Origin: Ectocarpus siliculosus | Taxonomy: Eukaryota > Sar > Phaeophyceae > Ectocarpales > Ectocarpaceae | Assembly (NCBI GenBank): GCA_000310025.1 | Contig: FN648743.1 | Location: forward strand, 10,843 to 55,537 | DNA: 44,695 bases | Reading direction: 5' to 3' | Shown here: in pieces, positions 1-11,800 of the stretch | How positions within the stretch are numbered: the stretch's first letter is position 1 | How the letters are laid out: each line of letters opens with the position of its first letter | Program-made: the position numbers and the translations under genes | The notes under the pieces: model-generated | The model's input: only the letters and a program-made list of their open reading frames with translations | Databases searched by the model: none | Told to the model about the DNA's origin: nothing

Positions 1-2763
1 AGTACCACAGTATAGGCAGTAGATTGGATCTGGAAAGGATATTTGTCCCACGTCAGAGAGATGAGGCATGGGTGAATAATAGTGTTGTACCATGTGAGTC
101 CTGTGCGCATTGCTGATAAGCGTGCTTTTGGGGTGGGCTGCCTGTGTCTCCCTGCTGGTCTCTATGTAGTTTTTTAACTCTCAGCCGAGGCACAACGGCG
201 ATCTTCGGGCACCCAAAGTGATGGGCGCTGTGAGAACGGAGCTGAATCGGCCTGTAGTCACGAAGGGTTAATTAATTGCTCGGAGTAAGAAGTTTGTTTT
301 TCAGAAACAAAAAGGCTCACTTTCCACGAAAAAATAGGAAAATAGGGTTACGTAACATAATAGCTCCACCTGGGCCACACCATAGAAGAAACGTCTCAAT
401 AAGAAAACTGAGGAGCGACCCCTAAAATGCTCTATTCATAAGACACGAGAGAGAGGGGTTACTGGGGGGGGGAGTGTGTCGAATAATTAAACTAAGAAAG
501 AAACATCAAGCAACCAGCTTTTCTCTCTCTTCCCCCCCTCTCTCCCATGTATGTGCTACCCACCCCCTCAGCGAGACGTTGTAGCTGAAAAAAGTTCGCT
601 ACTTCTCGGGTGTGCGGTCTTCGTATGTGATCTGATGTACAGCCGTCGGTGATGAGAATCGAGGTTGAGTACGGGAGGCGAGGAAAAGCAGCGCAAATCA
701 TTACGTATGCATACGGTAGTTTTTTAGTTGTTCAGCACGTTGTGTGTACATAAGCAAAAGCAGAGAAAAGCAGACAACTTTTTCTGCCGATTTATGAAAA
801 TAAATATGGAAACCCACAGCAAGCAGCAGTAGTATTTCTACATGTTCTGCTATTATAGAGGGTTTTGGGAGTCAGATGACTGTAGAAGTTGTGTGTTGGT
901 GTGTGTTGGTGGGATGCGGAGCATGTGCCGGGAGCCGCTCTACAATAAAGTGCGGTAGGTATCCAGAAGTAGTTTCCGGGAAAAAAAAAAGTATTTCCAT
1001 GAAAACGGAGGAACAAACAACGTATTTCATTTTTTTTTTTTCTCGGGCGGGTGTAGTTGTGCAGACAGCTGCGCACGACACTGGCCGCTACCCCCCCGCC
1101 TTTCGCCTGGATCAAAAGGGAGACGCACTACAGCAGTAGAGTACTTTGTCTCGTCTCATGCGGAGACTTGGTAGCTTGGTTGTCGTGTGTGGCAGGGTGT
1201 GTGGTGTGTAGCCAGCGCACACGCACAATCCACGTCAGCCGCTTGCCGAATGTATGTATGATGAGTGTGGCCTGCACTGTCAAGAAATCGGGGTGTGATT
1301 GCTGAATCCATGGTAGATGTCGGAGACGCAACTTTCTGCCCTCGCTAGCGCTGCACGCAGTCCGCCCCGAGAGCGCGCGGCACGCCGGGAGGGCCCTCGC
1401 AGCACAGGGCTATCGGTAGGTGCAAGTCTCGTTTCGAGGCGAGGTCAACGGGCGGAGAAACCTCGAAAAAAGGGCTCTAGGCTCACCAGAGCATCAGGAT
1501 TGCGTTTCCTGCGATCTCGTGAGCCCTCAGCCCCTAGGAAATCCGTCTATAGGTCTAATAGGTCTATATGTAGGATTGGTTGTGGTACGCCATGCCTGCC
1601 TCCATGTGCAAATTATTGTTTTGCTAGTGATCTCCCTGCAAGCTTTTCATGTACTAGATGACTAGATGAATCATGCAAATATATATGTTCGAAGAAGAAG
1701 GTGAAGCATCGCCCCCCCCGCACATGGTGGGCGGGGGTGATAGGTCTGCGATATCGGCCGACGTGTGCTGCCCAACTATGGTCGATGCCGTTAATCATTT
1801 ACATCTCTCAATTACGACTATTCCATTTTTCACGGGAAATGTAAACTTTGCGTTCAAAGCAGTCGTCTCTACAACCAACACACGCGTCACCAATCAATCC
1901 CACATTGGGTGCGGCAATAATAGTCGATTCATTACTTTTTTCCGTGCCAATAATACGTTGACGATATCGACGATTGTGAGATAGATTGTAAAGCAGCAGT
2001 ACAAAAAAATGAAGGGACCCTACTGCCGTACTTTCCAGCTAAAAAATAGAGGGCACTCTATTTTTTTCTAGTTATTGTAACGGGCAGACAACGACGATCA
2101 TTTGCCTGTGATAGTCTCGACTTTATCAACAAGAAGATACGTGTGCATGTGTGCCTGCAAAAGTGCGGCTAAGACCAACGCGTCAGGCACGCGCCTTTGT
2201 ACGCTGCCTGCTGCTTGCCTCGACTTTGACTCGCGTTGGATGCACCTGGGTACCCCCACCGGAAACGGTTGAAGGCAAACACACTCTTTACGCTCGTTTG
2301 AAAGGTCTGCTTTTTGTCTGGAAACCCCAGAATCAAGTGGGTTGGAATTCCCTGGCAAAGAGAGAACAGGTGGGTCATATCAACAGATCAAATCAACCCT
2401 TTATGGTCGGAAAATGACAAACAATGTGTGTGGCTTTTTCTCGACAGACCGCTGGTTCCCTTCGAACCACCACACACACAGGCGGGTGTGGGAAGCGCTC
2501 CTTTCCCCCTGTTTTTTTCGGCCTTTATTTTCAGGTCTTGTTTTTTTTTTATCGGTTTCCTAGGGCTCCTTTTCTCAACCGGTTGGTGGTGCGGTTACCA
2601 CGGTAGCTGTTCTTTCCTTTCTATCATTTTGTTTTCTTTTTACGAGTGGTTTTTACCCTGTTCTTGTCTTGCTTCCCCGCGGCGTCGTATGTGCCGGGTT
2701 TTGCGACCACGGGCTCCCCATTTTTGTAGACTAGCTATAGTCTAGAGCTAATAATGTGAGAAA

Positions 2764-2765
2764 GC

Positions 2766-2796
<31 letters not shown>
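2764..2796. repeat. (AAC)n microsatellite
   Basis: About ten consecutive CAA/AAC triplets. On the opposite strand they read as a polycysteine run inside a spurious open frame, which is why that frame is not reported as a gene. Confidence 0.9.
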
Positions 2797-3916
2797 CGAC
2801 AGACAGACATCAACAGCCGCTACTACTGCGGTACGCTGTAACCATAAATAATTGGTGAGATGTTTGCAGATTTTTTCGTCTGGTCGTGCCTCCGAAAACT
2901 TCTGCATCACGCACGTAAATAGCCTTGGCGCTAGACAAACAGAACATACGTCCATCTCAGTCAGGGCTACAAGTGAAGAAAGAAGAAGCAAAATTTCACA
3001 TGTACGCTACTACTATACTGGAGTATCAGATTTCAAGTACTTTCTGAGCAGCACTGTCCAGCACTTTTGTTCTCCTCTAGCCGCGTACAGCAATTCATAC
3101 AGTTATTCCGTTGTCGTGCTGGGGGTACGGAAAGTGTCTCAGATCGATAGTGTCCGCATTCGCCATTCCTTGTTGAATCTTAGTCATAGGGGCGCTGCCA
3201 GGTGAAAAGAACCCTATGACGCCGCCAATCAACAGCGCTCTAGGTCCGCGGATTGTCACCACCCCCGCCACGTTTTACTGCACTCTGTCGTGTCCGGCCA
3301 CTTGTGCCCAAGCCTTCCGAGCCACACCACACTCATTCAACAGTCTTTCCCCGAAGACAGCACAAGTACTGCATCGACCGGCAACCATCGATACCCCGGG
3401 CGGTGAGCGTGTCAATTTTGGTGTCAGCGATTGCTAGCTCTGGTCTTGCGCTACCTTACATGTAGATCTCAATGAAAACCCGATGATCGGTGATAAGGTC
3501 TTTTTGGCCGTAGCTTCAAACGCTATCAATTTCAAGTCGGCCGTAACCCGAAGTAGTGGGATGAGAGGTTTTGAACCGCAGCTCCGAAAGCTCGCAGCAC
3601 AGCAAGTCGGCGGCGTTTTCACTGTCACCGCTGTGGTTTTGGCGACGCCGGTGTCGGCAGCACTTCGACGCGAATATGTGGGATGAGGTCCCTCCAGACT
3701 TAGCAATGGTCACGATTACTCGCCGTCGGTCAAGCCCGAAAATTGAGAGTGGGCCTTTTGAGCCGTAGCGCTAAAGGCTGACACCGACCAGGCGGTCGAC
3801 GGCGTTCTGGCTGTCAAATACCTGCTGGGCGGCGTCATCACCCCGTTGACCAACAATCAATATCATTGCTGGTTCCACCCAGTGCATCGAGCGCGAACCG
3901 AATAACCTCTATTGTA

Positions 3917-4271
3917 GATCCGGCATGCTCGGAGCACAACACCGAATACTGTCATTCATTCGTGCACAGGCAATTCGTGGCGCCATGGACTTTTTGTTTC
4001 TAAATTCAAGAACTATAAAACACTTACCGCGAACAGCTGTTCGAAAAATGTACTCTTTCGCGTTTCACTTTTTACAGCATTGCCTACCATGCTGATCCGG
4101 CACGGACGGAGCACAATACCAAATATTGTCATTCATTCGTGCACAGGCAATTCGTGGCGCCATGGACTTTTTGTTTCTGAATTCAAGAACTATAAAACAC
4201 TTACCGCGAACAGCTGTTCGAAAAATGTGCTCTTTCGCGTTTCACTTTTTACAGCATTGCCTACCATGCTG
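3917..4271. repeat. 177-bp tandem duplication
   Basis: Two adjacent copies, 3917-4093 and 4094-4271, both starting with gatccggca and ending with tgcctaccatgctg. They differ at only a few positions, mainly in the first 35 bases. The offset is exactly 177, which is divisible by three, but no convincing coding frame crosses the unit. Confidence 0.9.
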
Positions 4272-5603
4272 TAGGCCGATGGGGTTGAAAAAACGACCTC
4301 GAGAAACTGTCGACGTCGCGCCACCATTTGAGCATGCGTTGCAAATCATGACCACTGTCAAAATTTCAGTATTTCTGATTATGTGCAGCGGGACTACTCA
4401 TGCAATCGAGTGGTGTTTTTCGAATATGGACCCGTTCTGCATCTCAACCTTGAGAATCTCAATATAGTCTACCACACAGCCTGGAATGGGCCCTGATGGG
4501 ACATGAGCACACGGCGAGATGGGCAATCCGATGGGCTTGATGATGTTGATAAAATACAGTTGAAAAACGCATGCATGCCCCTTACGTACGGACGTGGGCT
4601 CGTGGATGCTTTTCTTTTTCGATATTCATGACCTTCATGAATGCTAGGACAGAGGGTAGATTCCTTGCCACTACGTAATTTGTTCCCGGTTGCCTGTCGG
4701 GTATGTGTTGTGAAGTCATTATATTTCGATGGCGAAAATGCGAACACCCGGGCGGTCCGCAACGGTGCGTAGTGTTGTTATATGGTTTGCCAAAGGGATG
4801 GGGTGCTTGTTGTGTGGTTTGCCACATGGGGTGCTTGTGATTTGTATCCTCCTTCCATTAAAAAGGAACTCGCTTGGGCGCTGAAGAGAGCGACTTGTTC
4901 TCGCCTGCTGAAATTTTTTTAATGTCCCCCCCACGGAATCCCCACTTAAGACAAAAGTACGTCTATACCAACGATAAGGCGGTATTGAAATGTCCGTACC
5001 CGTGATTCCGAAACATTTTTTCGCGCACACAACAGCGTCAAATATTCAGTAGTTGTTGGTCAAGGCCGTCATGTTAACATACAACACCTTATTTTTACTC
5101 AAACTCAAACCCCGACCATGGCTCTCGTTGGCTCCCCAAAAAACATGTTTTCAAGAGACATCGCTTTTGTCATATTTACCACCTCTTTCGGTCATTCCCG
5201 AAGATACCACCGCCACATTCCTTTCCTTGGCGAGTTGTTTTTTGAGAACTTCACATTGCGCTTCCTCCGTTAGACGTTCAGCTGGACACAGAAGCCCGAC
5301 CAAAAAGGTGGCGAATGTCTGTAACATGTAGCGGTACCCGACGGTGTTGAGTGTTGATTTATTCTACACGGACGGCTGCATGAAGAAATCAGCACCAGAA
5401 AAGCGTCCAATTTAGTTGGCACGCTGACCCGGTTGACGTCAAGTGGCCACCTCGCAGGTTCCATTGACCCCGAAGCATAGTGTGCCGTAGGCAGGGTGGC
5501 GGACGCATCCTCTCGAGGTCCCCCTTACCTCGTTGAAATTATCTTTTTTCGCGATTTACATAACCGTGTACTGTTAAGCGGGCCGACCGATCGGCCATGT
5601 AAA

Positions 5604-5609
5604 TATAAA
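5604..5609 (+). promoter_or_regulatory. TATA-like box upstream of the Cys-module gene
   Basis: A TATAAA hexamer in an AT-rich patch about 100 bp upstream of the proposed start codon at 5708. The spacing would suit a short 5' leader. This rests on motif and position only. Confidence 0.25.
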
Positions 5610-5684
5610 CATGGGAAATTATCCCTCCCGTTTCCCGCACCCTTTTGCGCTTTCGTTCTCGACCGTTCTGTGCCCCTTGCCTTC

Positions 5685-5711
5685 ATGAACCCAGGAGGAC
5701 CACAACGATGA
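5685..5711 (+). promoter_or_regulatory. Eight-codon upstream ORF overlapping the main start codon
   Basis: An ATG at 5685 opens an eight-codon frame (MNPGGPQR) whose TGA stop overlaps the main ATG as ATGA at 5708-5711. If the transcript starts upstream of 5685, this uORF could lower or gate translation of the secreted protein by a termination-reinitiation mechanism. The arrangement is visible in the sequence; a regulatory role is inference. Confidence 0.35.
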
Positions 5712-5830
5712 AGCTCATGACGTCAGGGACGATGGGCGTCGTGCCTTATCTTCCGATCGTCCTACTTGCACTCAGTGGAAGCCCGACGTTGGCCGGCTCG
5801 GCGTTCAGGGGCGCGAACATTCGCAACGAG
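5708..5830 (+). CDS. Exon 1: signal peptide
   Basis: The exon encodes 41 residues and ends in phase 0 before a gtattg donor. It starts MKLMTSG, continues with a hydrophobic core ([14 protein letters not shown]) and ends with small residues around TLAG/SA, a plausible signal-peptidase site near residue 30. This ATG is chosen because the upstream ATG at 5685 stops immediately and this one gives a classic secretion signal that splices in frame to exon 2. Confidence 0.8.
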
Positions 5831-8800
5831 GTATTGTGCATCGCACACTTCGACTTTTGATTCTTTGCGCAGTCAATCCTCCAAAACGTTCTCAAACCAG
5901 ATGAAACCGAAACAAATAAATTCGCCATCCAAACTTACAGTGTGCTTTGGGCGTCAGCTTTCTCCCTCTTCCTCTTTCATGACGGGAAAGCCGCGGCCAT
6001 GCCGGATAAACCATAGATACAATACAATTCATTCACCCCGAAGAAATGCAAGTGGCCTGTGTGTACAACGGTTCCTTCGTGTAATTTTTGAGTCAGTCCT
6101 CCCTCAACGCGTGGGTTGGTAGCTTCCGAATGATTTCAAATACCGAAAAGTCAATCGTTTTTGTGTGTTCAGGGCAACAACATGCTGCGGCCCGTGTTCG
6201 AATGGCAACCCATCGTTGTCCGTGACAGTTTTTCCTTTGCAGTTATATCGTAAAGGCTTCTGCATTCTGCATACCACTCGTGGTCATGTTTGGCCTCAGG
6301 TAGCCTAGGTGCAGGGGAAAAACCGTTTTGTCACCATTTTTGTGCCACATATAGGTTCCAACGCGCGCGATGGCGTTCAGCCGTTTTTTTGTCTCAGATC
6401 TAAGGTGTCGCTGGGAAAGCATTTCTTCTGTGAATCGCTGTCTTGTTCGTCGTGATAGAATTTGAACTCCGCTCGGTGTGTGCTTAGCCACTTTTGGGAG
6501 TCGAATCGAATGACAATATTGCCTCCAATGTTGAATACGTCGACGACCCACATGTACAAACTTTGTCAATTTTGACCCTCTTCTTCTGTCAACAGGCAAA
6601 CCTCTCTGAAACGGATAACATCAACTGGCGCAACCTCCAGGCCGACGGTAAGAGGACGGGGCAAAGAACGCCGACAACATGTGGTGTTTCTCGTGTCCAG
6701 TTGGTCTAAACATAGTGACAGCCATGTGCTAATGCGGAACGTGATCGATGGTGTCTTGCCCGTGTCTTCAAAAGATCTTTTGTGCCAGGAAGCGCGCACG
6801 TTTTGAGGCGGACCCGATTGATCCTGGGTACACTGACTGTTGATCCGATTTCCTCGACGCACGGGCCACTCTCTATGGTTTGGAAAACATTGTCTTTCGC
6901 AGCTGCATGTAGACCAAAAAGTAGCCACTTGGCGCTGGGCTACCTTGCCCAGGGTACAGTAGTCAATGCATAGCGCAAGCCAAGGGTGCCCTGAAGTGCT
7001 CCGGGGCCTACCTACAGTTTAGCAGACGAACACCAGCACCGTCGTGTCGGCTGCCCGCCGAAACGTCTCCTCAACTAGAATCCTTTCTTGCAGATACTTA
7101 TCCCCGGACAGGAAAGATTCAAAACCGCCCCACCGCGATGAATTTTTGCTATACACCCAAAGTTAGGGAGGATTCGATGGGATGATGTCGATGGCATTTC
7201 GGGCGCTTCGAGTTGATGTTGAAATGCAGCGTTACTGACGCCGACGGGAACTGCAAATGGCACGGATCCACATGTACGACAGCCTTATTTTTTCTGTTGT
7301 TTCTTGAAGCTACATGTACAATGCTAACCGAATTTTTTCCATTAACTGTTTACTCCGACCCTTTGTCAAGCACAATGGGTCTACCTGACGTCCCACACCC
7401 ACCCCCTTGTGGTGCGTTGGTTTTGACTTTAAACAAAAAGGTCGATCGCTCAACCTCTTCGTGTTCAAAACGAACTACACTAGATAGTTGTGCATATCGG
7501 GCAGGCCAAGAACGCAAGCGATAGAAATGTTGCAACAAAAGTGGTCAGAACTCCTGACCTGGCTTGTGTAATATTTTCTTCGTTGCTTACTATCGGTATC
7601 TATTTTGATAGCAACGGAGGGGGCATGATAGACTTGTATTTTTTTGTCCATGAGCAACAAAGGTCCATAGACCTGCGCAGTTGGAAGAGTGAAATTTCCC
7701 CAGTTAGAATTACAGCTGGACTTGTTCCTTGTTTTGCAGATACATTTGATCCGAGGTATCGCTTACTGGAGTCCGAAAATTGATTCATTCAAAGAGAGGC
7801 AACTGACGAAATTACGACCAATACCCAATGACTTCTCTTCCTGCATCAAGCAAATATGAACGCCTTGCCGCTAACTTGCGCGCGTTTTTTTCTATTCCCG
7901 ACCAGATTCGGTGTGCACTACCAGCACCGGCGATATTCCCGGGATCCAGGACAAGGATGTGTGGTACGGTTGCTTTTTCTTTTGCCTAGCTTCTGTTGCT
8001 GCAAATGTGGAGCTTCAGATTTTTGTCTTTTTTGATGGAGCAAGAAGGAGCGAGAAATAATTAGAGTCCACATGGATGGGAGGAATCCAAACGAACATCG
8101 GAATGGAACAAACGATCCGTCCTACCGGCACCAATGCACGGATCCCACCAAGACTTTGCCCACGTGCAATGATTGATATTGCCGCATCTCGCACTCAGAT
8201 CATCACGCGGGTGGACTGTTTTCGCCTGTCTACTTCCATTGCGTAAAATTCTGTCCACGGAACTAACGCACATGCACTTTTATTCCATCCTGTCCACGGT
8301 CTGCACATACATGCAGTTTGTAAGTTTGGCTGAGACATGTCACGACCCTTTTCCTTTTCCCCTGCCCAGCTGCCCGGTTACCTGTGGTCAGTGCGGGGGA
8401 TCAGGATGCTCGAGTGCCCCCGGTGGGGAAGATTCATGTTGCACGTCGGCCATCCTCGAAGCCGGCGACGAATGTGGCGAAGCGCCTTGTGTAATCGGTG
8501 GTGAGTTCATTCGCTCAACAACTTATTGTATACATATGAGGTTCGAGAAACGAAATGGATGAGGAAATGGTGAATCGTTTTTGTCCTTTCTATAGTATGT
8601 ATGTCGTTCTCAATGTTTTCTGGGATGTACTTCGCTAACCCTTACTTCCCCGGTGATTTGGTAACGATTCAATGTCTGTCTCTGGTTGCGATTATACTAC
8701 CGGTGATGGTGGAAAATCGGCGCGCGACTCTATCTGACTATTCTGCCATTTTTGTCAAAACTTTATAACGTTTCAGAATCGGCTCCAACCCCTGCAGCGA

Positions 8801-11800
8801 CCACCCCTACACCCGTGGCTGCACCTACCCCGGTGAGACCTACGAAAGTGTTTCTCGGCAGTGCATGGTGGCAATTTCTCGCCCTAGCCATGGGATCTTC
8901 GTTGAAGTACATGCATATTCGCATTGGTGTGTAGGCATCCGAGAAGATCTATTGCGTACCAACATCAACGTATATGTTCAACACGTATTTAAAGAATGTG
9001 TTCACCCTTTCGCCCATTGGTTTCCCCTCTACACGGGCTGCAGTTATTTGAATTCCGCCACAACGTGTGAAGTCGCGTCGTGTTGGTGGGGGGGTGTTCA
9101 TTGCTGATTTTACTCGCGGTTTGAAGTCTGGTCGCGATGCGAAAACTTCGCGCAACGTCCTGAGGCCAATCAACGTCTTCCTGGTGTTCCGCGGCCCCTG
9201 GGCCCAAGTCTTGACAAGATCTCGACAGGACAACCTTTCGTTTTTCTTTATCTGCTCCGCGTAGTATTTCTGTAGTGAAGTACACAAGTCACCATGCTGG
9301 CTGCATGTCATTATACAACTTATGAAACATCAATAGCTCCTTCTTCGACCGCTAATATTCGTGAGCAAAGAATGAAGCCACTCAGAATAAAGAGGTTTGC
9401 TTGCATCGCGGTTTGGTTGAGTGCTCGTCGGCTTGATAAGGGCGTTATGGCCACGGGATTGAATGGTCATCAAACCTGATAGCTTAACTGATGCGTATGT
9501 TTCTGCAAGCCAATGAATTGACTGATGTACCGCGTGCATCAAGACCATATCTCGTAATTCCGCGGCGTTCAAACAGCCCCGTTGGCGTCTTTGAAGCGTA
9601 AACAAACGGTGGACGCTGTAGACATTGTGCTGTATTGCAAGCGTACGTGGCTTACTTTGTTTTTCTCAATGTCGGCTGTTCATGTTAGAGAGGTCTTCAT
9701 GTACGTCATTCACGACTTTCAATCCTCAAATGGGATGAATTTCGCTCTTACCGGTTTCGTCCAACGGGCCATCTTATTTCTCAGCAATGACCTGATAAAG
9801 GCTTGGTTATGCACTCACGTAACCGAACGGCAACAATAGTGTACGCCATGTGTTCACCTAGAGCGGACAACGAAACAGGACGCGACCAGTGTGTGCATCA
9901 ACACAAAGGGTTGAAGTTGTTATCCTTTCCTGTTGCGCAGGTCGCGCCAGTGACAACGACGATGTGCACCGACGACACAGAGGGCGTACTCAGCTTTGAC
10001 GGAGTGGTATGCTGCTCGCTCGGGTGTGATGGACAGTGCGGCGGGCCAGGATGCGGCTCGTTCGGGTCTGGTGCTGGGCTCGGCTCCGAATCTTGCTGCA
10101 TCGGAGCAATCATGGATTCCGGCATTACATGCGGCGGAGAGCAGGGAGCCCCTTGCATCGTTGAGACCGAAGAAGGTAAATCGGGACGTCGCATCAACCC
10201 ACTAGGGGTACCCGGCTAGGCCGTTCGAGAGGGGTTTTTCCCCACAGGCCACGCAGTCAAAAGTTGTAGAACTGTTTGGCGTGATGTTGCGGAATTACCA
10301 TTCGATACTTCACGGAACAACTTCAAATTTAAAGAGGGAAGAGGATTGCGTAAACGCGGCAAACGTACAAGAATAGCACGAGATTGATGCATGGAGTTGT
10401 AATGGATACCGGTTATGTATCTTCACATGAATAGTCCGACGGTTACACCATGAACAAATGTGCGCCGTCTGCTTAAGTTGTTTGGCTCGGGGTATATTTC
10501 TTCCATTCAAGTGTAATTCAACCGCCAGAAGTTGATTTTAAAGCGGAAAAGGCTGAAAAGCCTACAATAGGAAAAGAGGTTGTGCGAAAATTTAAATTTT
10601 GAAATTCACGTCGCCAAAGGCGGTAGAAACCAGCACTGAAAAAAAATGTAACGGCCAGTCTCACGTTGATTTAGAGGTGTTGTTTTGTTTGTGCGAAGCA
10701 ACCCCATACATCTCAAATGTCCTTCCTTTTAGGCGCTTATATCGACAAAGTGTGAGACCCCCACCCGAAACAATAAAATTGTATCCCTTTTTGTCCTCCT
10801 TTTTTGCCATACTGCGGAAATAACACCACCACGCAAAAGTCTCGGCCCCTACAACGCCGGCCCCTGCCACGCCGACCCCTGCCACGCCGGCCCCTGCTAC
10901 GCCGGCCCCTGAAGGTGTGGGAGGTGTGGTTCTTGTCTGCCGCTTTTCATGTCTTGGCATCGGATGTATCTAACAGACCCGACACGTGTCTCCCGTACAT
11001 GACTTCTGTCTCAACACGGCGTCTGAAACCACGGCACATGTAGGTGAACGTGCCTCGTCCTGCAGTTGCGACCGGCATCTGAAGTTTTGAACACCAATGT
11101 TATTTCATTATCCAGATGCTTCAAAAACTCTTGAGCGAAGATACTCTGTGGCGAAGACGTGGACTGCCAATGCCGAATACTGTTGTAACTTCAGCACATG
11201 GGTTTGCCTCTGAGGATGAGGAATACCTGACAACATGGCGATTTCCCCGCCCTTGACACTGCTGTACCAGATACCGTATACCGTTTTGCGTGTGATGTGA
11301 ATGTCCTGTTCATTCCTGTATCACATGCCTGAACGATGTGCTGTGCCCAGATCAGGATCGCTGATAACGATTGCTCTGTTACGGGAGAAGCGCCTTGCAT
11401 TGTGACGAGTAAGCCGATTGGAATGAAGCATGTGGGAACGTCGAACAGACTCACACTCTGATAACGTCTTTCAATGTGGTAGGGTATGGTGACATCTCTC
11501 TGGCCCTGTCTCCGCAAATATGTGCCCTTGGCTTTCCCCACCGCCCTTGGAAAGGTATTTCGAACGCCTCATCTTGATATACTCCATTTTCGATAAACGT
11601 TTTGAATGGAAGAAATTCAACATCTGGTATGAAACGGCCTTCGTGGCGAGTCCTAAGCAGCTGCATCATACCTCTAGGCTCTCACCCACAAATTGTCAGA
11701 GCCCTACCTGAAAGAAGTGTTGAGCTTAATGTCCGTTCCTCTACTCTAACGAATGTATTCCGTCAACGTCCAATTCCCACACGTGCTTGTCAAATATGAC

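Larger units (their letters stand above)
1..5590. other. Intergenic region without a supported gene
   Basis: I translated and scanned this stretch and found no exon chain with plausible splice sites, no conserved protein motif and no RNA gene that I can recognise. The open frames are short, overlap on both strands and have low-complexity or arbitrary composition. It contains homopolymer runs, an AAC microsatellite and a 177-bp tandem duplication, listed separately. Upstream regulatory sequence for the gene starting at 5708 should lie at its right end. Confidence 0.55.

Noticed and set aside
492-1984. Several overlapping frames of 60-115 residues
   Set aside because: They lie on both strands with low-complexity composition and no homology that I recognise. 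Homopolymer and CA/GT-rich stretches explain them.
3483-3780. A 67-residue frame and an apparent second diverged copy about 187 bp downstream
   Set aside because: The similarity between the two stretches is weak and broken. The frame has no splice context or recognisable motif.
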